Source: Streptomyces avermitilis MA-4680 = NBRC 14893 (GTDB taxonomy: Bacteria; Actinomycetota; Actinomycetes; Streptomycetales; Streptomycetaceae). Taken from it: a stretch of 64,000 nt of DNA. Every line of letters begins with the position of its first letter. Position 1 is the stretch's first letter. The notes beneath the pieces are model-generated. The model was not told the origin of the DNA. It made no database searches and saw only the letters and a program-made list of their open reading frames with translations. Made by a program: the position numbers and the translations under genes. Location of the stretch: assembly GCF_000009765.2 (NCBI RefSeq), contig NC_003155.5, forward strand, positions 8,866,001 through 8,930,000. Reading direction: 5' to 3'. Below are positions 59,482 to 64,000 of this stretch, piece after piece.

Positions 59482-62298
59482 TCACGCCAGCTGCCGCCGC
59501 ACCAGCTCGTGCAGCCGCCCGCCCGTGTCCGCGAGCAGCTGCGCGGGCGGCCCCTGCTGGGCGACCCGGCCGTCCTCCATCACGATCACGCGGTCCGCGT
59601 CCATCACCGTGGACAGCCGGTGGGCGATCACGACACGGGTGGCGTTGAGGGCCTTCGTGCTCTCGATGACCGTGCGCTGCGTCTCGTTGTCGAGGGCGCT
59701 GGTGGCCTCGTCGAAGAAGAGGATGCGCGGTCGGCGGATCAGCGCCTGGGCGATCATCAGCCGCTGCCGCTGGCCGCCGGAGATCGCCCCGCTGCCCTGG
59801 ACGATGGTGTGCAGCCCCATCGGCATCCGCTTGATGTCCTCGGCGAGCCCCGCCATCTCGGCCGCCGCCATCGCCTCCTCGGGCGTGTACGGCTCGGTGC
59901 CGCAGATGCAGTCCAGGATCGACCCGGTGAAGGGCTGGGCGTGCTGCAGTACGACACCGCACTGCCGGCGTACGGCCGACTGGTCGAGGGCGCCCAGGTC
60001 CTGGCCGTCGTACAGGACACTTCCCGAGACCGGCTTGTCGAAGCCGATCAGCAGCCGCAGCAGCGTGGACTTGCCGCAGCCGCTCGGGCCGACGATCGCC
60101 ACGAACTCGCCCGGCTTGATCTCGAAGGACACGTCGTCGAGGACGAGCGGACCGTCGTCCGCGTACCGGAAGGAGAGGCGCCGCGCCTCGATGCCGCCGG
60201 ACAGGACGCCGGGGCGGGTGCTCGCCGTGCGCACCTCCGGAGTCGCGTCGAGCACCGGCTTGATCTCCTCGAACATCGGCAGCGCGGCCACCGCCGAGAC
60301 GAAGGCGCCGGTCAGCTGGGTGACCGACGTCAGCAGCATGGTCACCGAGGTGTTGAAGGTGAGGAACGCGGCCGCCGACATCGCCCCCCGCGCCGGGCCC
60401 GCGAGCAGCATGAACATCAGCAGCGAGCAGAGCGGCAGATACACCGCGCCCAGCACCGTGGTGAGGTTCTTGATGCGGCCGACCTTCTGCTGGAGCTCAC
60501 GGCTGCGCGCGAACTCGCCCGCCCAGGCGGCGTACGCGTAGTTCTCGGCCGCCGCGACCCGCAGCTTGGGCAGACCGCGCAGAGTCTGGAACGCCTGGTT
60601 GTTCAGCTTGTTGCTGAGCACGACGAGACGGCGCTGCCAGCGCACCTGCCACAGGCCGAGCCCCAGGAACACACCGGCGATGACGACCAGCATCCCGATC
60701 GCCGCCAGCGCCATCGGCGCGCTGTACCAGAACAACAGTCCCAGGTTCATCGCGCCGACGGTGACCGACTGGGCGACCGTGGGGCCGACGCCCGCCAGCA
60801 GCCGGCGTATCGAGCTGATACCCATCGCCGCGCTGGCCAGCTCGCCGGTGGAGCGGGAGGTGAAGAACTTCGTCGGGAGCCTGAGCAGCCGGTCCCAGAC
60901 GGCCGGCTGGAGCGTCGCCTCGATCCGCCCCTCCATCCGCAGGAGGGTGAGGTTCTGGAGCAGCATGAACGCCGCCGACACGACGCTCGTGATCATGATG
61001 GCCAGACAGACCTGGACGATCAGACCGTGCTGGGCCTTCGGCACGTACTCGCCGAGCACCTTGCCGGTGGCGATCGGCACGAGGGCGCCGACCGCCACCG
61101 TCACCAGACCACTGGCCAGGAGATTGCGCAGATCGCCGCCGGTGCCCCGCATGCTGAACCGCATCAGCCGCAGCGGACCCAGACCCCGCTCGGGCAGCGG
61201 GCGGTAGAACATGACGGCACGCGGCTCGAACTCCTCCGCGTTGGCCTTCTCGATCGGCGTCTCGCGGCCGGACGAGGGCTGCACGGCGACGTATCCGCCG
61301 CGCCGCCACAGCAGCGCGACCGGCGCGCCGGACAGGGCCCGGTGGCCCACCAGCGGGCCCGTGTTGTCGCGCCACCAGCGGCCGTCGAGCCGTACGGCCC
61401 GGGTGCGGACACGCGAGGCGATCGCGACGCGCTCCACCGGGTCGAGCCGGTCGCTCTCGGTGCCGCTCTGCGCGGGCTCGGCGAGCGCGATCCCGGCCGC
61501 GCCGGCGACCAGCTTGCAGGCCGCGTACGTGGCATCGGCGTCGGCCGCGGTGGTGCGCTTCGCCGACGACTTCCCGATGGACGCCAGCAGCGTGCGGTCG
61601 GCCTGGACGCGCACGGCCTCGCCCGCCTTGATACCCGCCGCCGTACGGTGCTCGTGGCTGCGCTCCAACTGCTCGATCCACCGGTCGAGGGTGGCGAGCA
61701 GCCGGTACTGCTGGTCGACCATGCCCTGCCAGACGCCGGGATCCATCAGCAGGTCGGCCGCCGCCTCCTCGCCGTACAGCGAGCCGTACTGCACGCTACC
61801 CGGCGGGACCTGCATCCAGAAGACGTCGTCGTCGGTCGGCGCGGCGGCCCGCTCGGTGGCCATCGGCGCCTGGAAGAGGATGGAGAGGCCGCGGCCGACG
61901 CCCAGGGCGAGGGCGTACTCCAGCGGACTCGTGGTCGGCGGAACGTACTGGGCGTTGCCGTACTCGTCGTACGACCAGGTCTGGGTGCCCCCGGACTCGT
62001 ACAGCTCGCGCAGCGAGATCCGGCGCATCACGCACTCCCGCAGCGGCCTGGCGACCAGGGTGTGCTGCGGTCCCGCGACCGGGCCGAGCAGCAGCGAGCC
62101 CGCTTCGAGACGGCCGAGGTGGTGCCACTGGCCCTGCTGGACGGCGTCCACCGCGAACAGGTCCATGGCGCCGGCCGCCACCAGCCACAGCACCTGCGGC
62201 CCTTCCAGATCGAGGCGGCCGAGCCCCGAGCAGTCGTACGGGGTGCCCATCGAACCCAGGGCACCGAGGACGAGGTCGCCCTCGTGAACCGCCGTCAT
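59482..62298 (-). CDS. NHLM-type peptide export ABC transporter, permease/ATPase
   Basis: 938 residues behind GGGAG. The first 380 residues are an unusual soluble region (typical of the NHLM second subunit) with no peptidase. Membrane helices occupy about 390-680. The nucleotide-binding domain shows VAIVGPSGCGKSTLLRL (Walker A), QGSGAISGGQRQRLMIAQAL (signature) and RILFFDEATSALD (Walker B). It matches the NHLP-leader bacteriocin ABC transporter family (TIGR03797-like). Start codon one base from the stop of the upstream transporter gene. Confidence 0.9.
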   Translation of the reverse strand: MTAVHEGDLVLGALGSMGTPYDCSGLGRLDLEGPQVLWLVAAGAMDLFAVDAVQQGQWHHLGRLEAGSLLLGPVAGPQHTLVARPLRECVMRRISLRELYESGGTQTWSYDEYGNAQYVPPTTSPLEYALALGVGRGLSILFQAPMATERAAAPTDDDVFWMQVPPGSVQYGSLYGEEAAADLLMDPGVWQGMVDQQYRLLATLDRWIEQLERSHEHRTAAGIKAGEAVRVQADRTLLASIGKSSAKRTTAADADATYAACKLVAGAAGIALAEPAQSGTESDRLDPVERVAIASRVRTRAVRLDGRWWRDNTGPLVGHRALSGAPVALLWRRGGYVAVQPSSGRETPIEKANAEEFEPRAVMFYRPLPERGLGPLRLMRFSMRGTGGDLRNLLASGLVTVAVGALVPIATGKVLGEYVPKAQHGLIVQVCLAIMITSVVSAAFMLLQNLTLLRMEGRIEATLQPAVWDRLLRLPTKFFTSRSTGELASAAMGISSIRRLLAGVGPTVAQSVTVGAMNLGLLFWYSAPMALAAIGMLVVIAGVFLGLGLWQVRWQRRLVVLSNKLNNQAFQTLRGLPKLRVAAAENYAYAAWAGEFARSRELQQKVGRIKNLTTVLGAVYLPLCSLLMFMLLAGPARGAMSAAAFLTFNTSVTMLLTSVTQLTGAFVSAVAALPMFEEIKPVLDATPEVRTASTRPGVLSGGIEARRLSFRYADDGPLVLDDVSFEIKPGEFVAIVGPSGCGKSTLLRLLIGFDKPVSGSVLYDGQDLGALDQSAVRRQCGVVLQHAQPFTGSILDCICGTEPYTPEEAMAAAEMAGLAEDIKRMPMGLHTIVQGSGAISGGQRQRLMIAQALIRRPRILFFDEATSALDNETQRTVIESTKALNATRVVIAHRLSTVMDADRVIVMEDGRVAQQGPPAQLLADTGGRLHELVRRQLA

Positions 62299-62299
62299 C

Positions 62300-64000
62300 T
62301 CACCGCTCCCTGACCAGCTGGGCATACGCGCCGCCGGCCGTCACCAGGGCGTCGTGCCGCCCCCGTTCCACGATCGTGCCGTGCTGGAGCACCACGATCT
62401 CGTCGCTGTCGCGCACGGTGCTGAGCCGGTGCGCGATCACCACACAGGCACAGCCGCGCTTGCGCAGATTGTCGATGACCGTCTGCTCGGTCTCCGCGTC
62501 CAGCGCGCTCGTCACCTCGTCGAGGACCAGGATGCTGGGGTTGCGCACCAGCGCCCGCGCGATCTCCAGGCGCTGGCGCTGACCGCCGGAGAAGTTGCGC
62601 CCGTCCTGCTCGACCCGGCTGTGGATGCCGCCCGGGCGGCGCGTGACGACGTCGTACAGGTCCGCGTCCTGAAGCGCCGCGACCACCGCGTCGTCCGGGA
62701 TCGACGGGTCCCACAGCGCCACGTTGTCGCGGACCGTCCCCTCGAAGAGGAACACGTCCTGGTCCACGAAGGAGACCGAAGCCGCGAGCGCCCCGCGCGG
62801 GATGTCCGCCAGCCGCTGCCCGTCGATGCGGATCACGCCCTCCCAGGGGGCGTAGAGACCCGATATCAGCCGGGAGACCGTGGACTTGCCGCTTCCGGAA
62901 CCGCCCACCAGCGCCACCTGCTGTCCGGGGCCGACCGTCAGGCTGAACCCGCTCAGCAGCGGCTGGTCGAGCGGGCTGTAGCCGAACGTGATGTTCTCCA
63001 GTTCGACATGGCCCTGCAGCCGCCGGGTCGACTCGCCACCGCCGGGGCGGGCGTAGAGCGGGTCGGCCTGGAAGTTCTCGACGTCCTTGAGACGTGCCAC
63101 GTCGGCCGCGAAGTCCTGGATGCGGCCCGCGACACCGTTGAGGCGGGTGATCGGCGCGGTGAAGCGGGTGACGAGGGCCTGGAACGCGACAAGGAGACCG
63201 ACCGAGATGCCGCCCTCCACCGCGCGCAGGCCGCCGATCCAGAGAATCAGCGCGCTGTTGAGCGTCGCGAGCGTCGGCGCGACCACGCCCAGCCAGGCGC
63301 TCGGCACCCCGAGGCGCTGCTGCTCCTCCAGCGTGGTGGCGTGCTGCCCGGCCCACTTGCGGAAGTAGCCGTCCTCGCCGCCGGTCGCCTTCATCGTCTC
63401 GATCAGCTGGAGACCGGTGTAGGCCGTGTTGGTCAGCCGGGCGCTGTCGGCGCGCAGCTTCGCGGTACGCGTCGCCCGCAGCCGTATGACGACCCGCATG
63501 GCCACGACGTTGAGCAGTGCGACGCCGATGCCGACGGCCGTCAGCTGCGGGTCGTAGGTGTAGAGGAGGACCGCGTAGAGCACGACGACGATCGCGTCGA
63601 CGCCGGCCGCCGCGAGGTCACGGGCCAGGGTCTCGGCGACCGCGTCGTTCGACTGGAGCCGCTGGACCAGGTCGGCCGGGCTGCGCTGGGAGAAGAAGGT
63701 GACCGGAAGCCGCAGCAGGTGCCGCAGGAAGCGGGCACTGGAGAGCGTGGAGGAGATGACGCGGCCGTGCAGCAGGTTCGCCTGTTGCAGCCAGGTCAGC
63801 GCGATCGTCAGCGCCACACAGGTGCCCATCGACGCGAACAGCACGCCGAGCAGCGAGGTCTGGCCGCCGATCAGGAACATGTCGATGTAGGTACGGCTCA
63901 GCGCGGGCATCGCCGCGCCCACCGCCACCAGCAGCAGGCTCGCGAGGACGGCGGCGGGCATGGTGCCCGAGGTGCCGCGCAGCCGGGCCGGCATGGCGCC
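62300..64000 (-). CDS. NHLM-type ABC transporter with peptidase, C-terminal part
   Basis: 567 codons, open to the right edge; the N-terminal C39 peptidase domain expected in this family lies outside. Membrane domain FLRHLLRLPVTFFSQRSPAD, then the nucleotide-binding domain with VALVGGSGSGKSTVSRL, the FSGGQRQRLEIARALVRNPS signature and ILVLDEVTSALDAE. It matches the peptidase/permease/ATPase partner (TIGR03796-like) that removes a leader peptide and exports a modified peptide. The substrate peptide and modifying enzymes should lie further right. Confidence 0.88.
   Translation of the reverse strand, partial: GAMPARLRGTSGTMPAAVLASLLLVAVGAAMPALSRTYIDMFLIGGQTSLLGVLFASMGTCVALTIALTWLQQANLLHGRVISSTLSSARFLRHLLRLPVTFFSQRSPADLVQRLQSNDAVAETLARDLAAAGVDAIVVVLYAVLLYTYDPQLTAVGIGVALLNVVAMRVVIRLRATRTAKLRADSARLTNTAYTGLQLIETMKATGGEDGYFRKWAGQHATTLEEQQRLGVPSAWLGVVAPTLATLNSALILWIGGLRAVEGGISVGLLVAFQALVTRFTAPITRLNGVAGRIQDFAADVARLKDVENFQADPLYARPGGGESTRRLQGHVELENITFGYSPLDQPLLSGFSLTVGPGQQVALVGGSGSGKSTVSRLISGLYAPWEGVIRIDGQRLADIPRGALAASVSFVDQDVFLFEGTVRDNVALWDPSIPDDAVVAALQDADLYDVVTRRPGGIHSRVEQDGRNFSGGQRQRLEIARALVRNPSILVLDEVTSALDAETEQTVIDNLRKRGCACVVIAHRLSTVRDSDEIVVLQHGTIVERGRHDALVTAGGAYAQLVRER

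Noticed and set aside
57152..60541. Open plus-strand frame of 1129 codons
   Set aside because: Antisense or out of frame to the PAP2-DGK, MFS, SRPBCC and NHLM genes. Its Gly/Arg/His-rich content is typical of high-GC shadow frames; the real genes have clear domains.
59392..62313. Plus-strand frame of 973 codons over the NHLM gene
   Set aside because: Antisense to an ABC transporter with full Walker and signature motifs.

Overview
The window is very GC-rich, with strong third-position G/C bias, GTG starts and long antisense shadow frames. It carries a twin-arginine-type secreted GH2 enzyme, an SSI-family protease inhibitor, F420-type oxidoreductases and an NHLM-type RiPP export pair. All this points to a Streptomyces or close relative. 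Seven gene remnants or disrupted genes (LuxR, TetM/OtrA-like, alcohol dehydrogenase, SGNH hydrolase with one frameshift, AraC and two unidentified) and many small regulator/target pairs suggest an accessory chromosomal region, perhaps an arm. No tRNA, rRNA, CRISPR array or intact insertion sequence was seen.

Layout. 0-9.2 kb: end of an erythromycin-esterase-like gene, an FBP-domain protein behind a perfect 16-bp inverted repeat, a ROK regulator, an SDR, HAD and PHP enzymes, a secreted GH16 glucanase with a ricin-type lectin domain and a VanZ-like protein. 9.4-13.3 kb: a translationally coupled six-gene Mrp/Mbh-like cation/proton antiporter operon with no full-length MrpA. 13.3-21.7 kb: a DUF4230 protein, a TetM/OtrA remnant, a PRPP synthetase paralogue, a STAS protein, a divergent MDR oxidoreductase/GlxA-type regulator pair, a long imperfect palindrome, a hydrolase, a lipoprotein and a TetR/DUF1304 pair with twin operators. 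21.8-29.7 kb: a beta-helix-like membrane protein, small oxidoreductases, a glutathionyl-hydroquinone-reductase-like enzyme, a CDF transporter, a DDN-like F420 enzyme, a LysE exporter and a frameshifted SGNH hydrolase. 29.9-36.1 kb: P450 plus ferredoxin, a TetR/NTF2-like divergent pair with two operators, a flavoprotein, a GH114-like lipoprotein and an alpha/beta hydrolase.

36.2-49.1 kb is the most interesting part. Two paralogous genes each encode one polypeptide with an ECF-sigma-like region, a zinc anti-sigma motif (H-x3-C-x2-C), a single membrane segment and an outside ricin-type lectin domain. They flank an ion permease, a PAS/GAF/SpoIIE-type phosphatase and a large secreted GH2 glycosidase. 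Both have a similar 31-base block 200-222 bases upstream of the start codon. I infer a membrane-tethered, glycan-sensing sigma system; this is not demonstrated.

49.1-64 kb: a coupled 2-hydroxyacid dehydrogenase/FMN 2-hydroxyacid oxidase pair, two F420-type enzymes, a probable autoregulator, an SSI-family inhibitor with predicted P1 Arg, a GNAT enzyme, a PAP2-diacylglycerol-kinase fusion, an MFS exporter with two strong operators but no adjacent regulator, a SRPBCC protein and the NHLM export pair running off the right edge.

Several genes have a TAnnnT hexamer six or seven bases before the start codon and no usable Shine-Dalgarno sequence, so they are probably transcribed without leaders.
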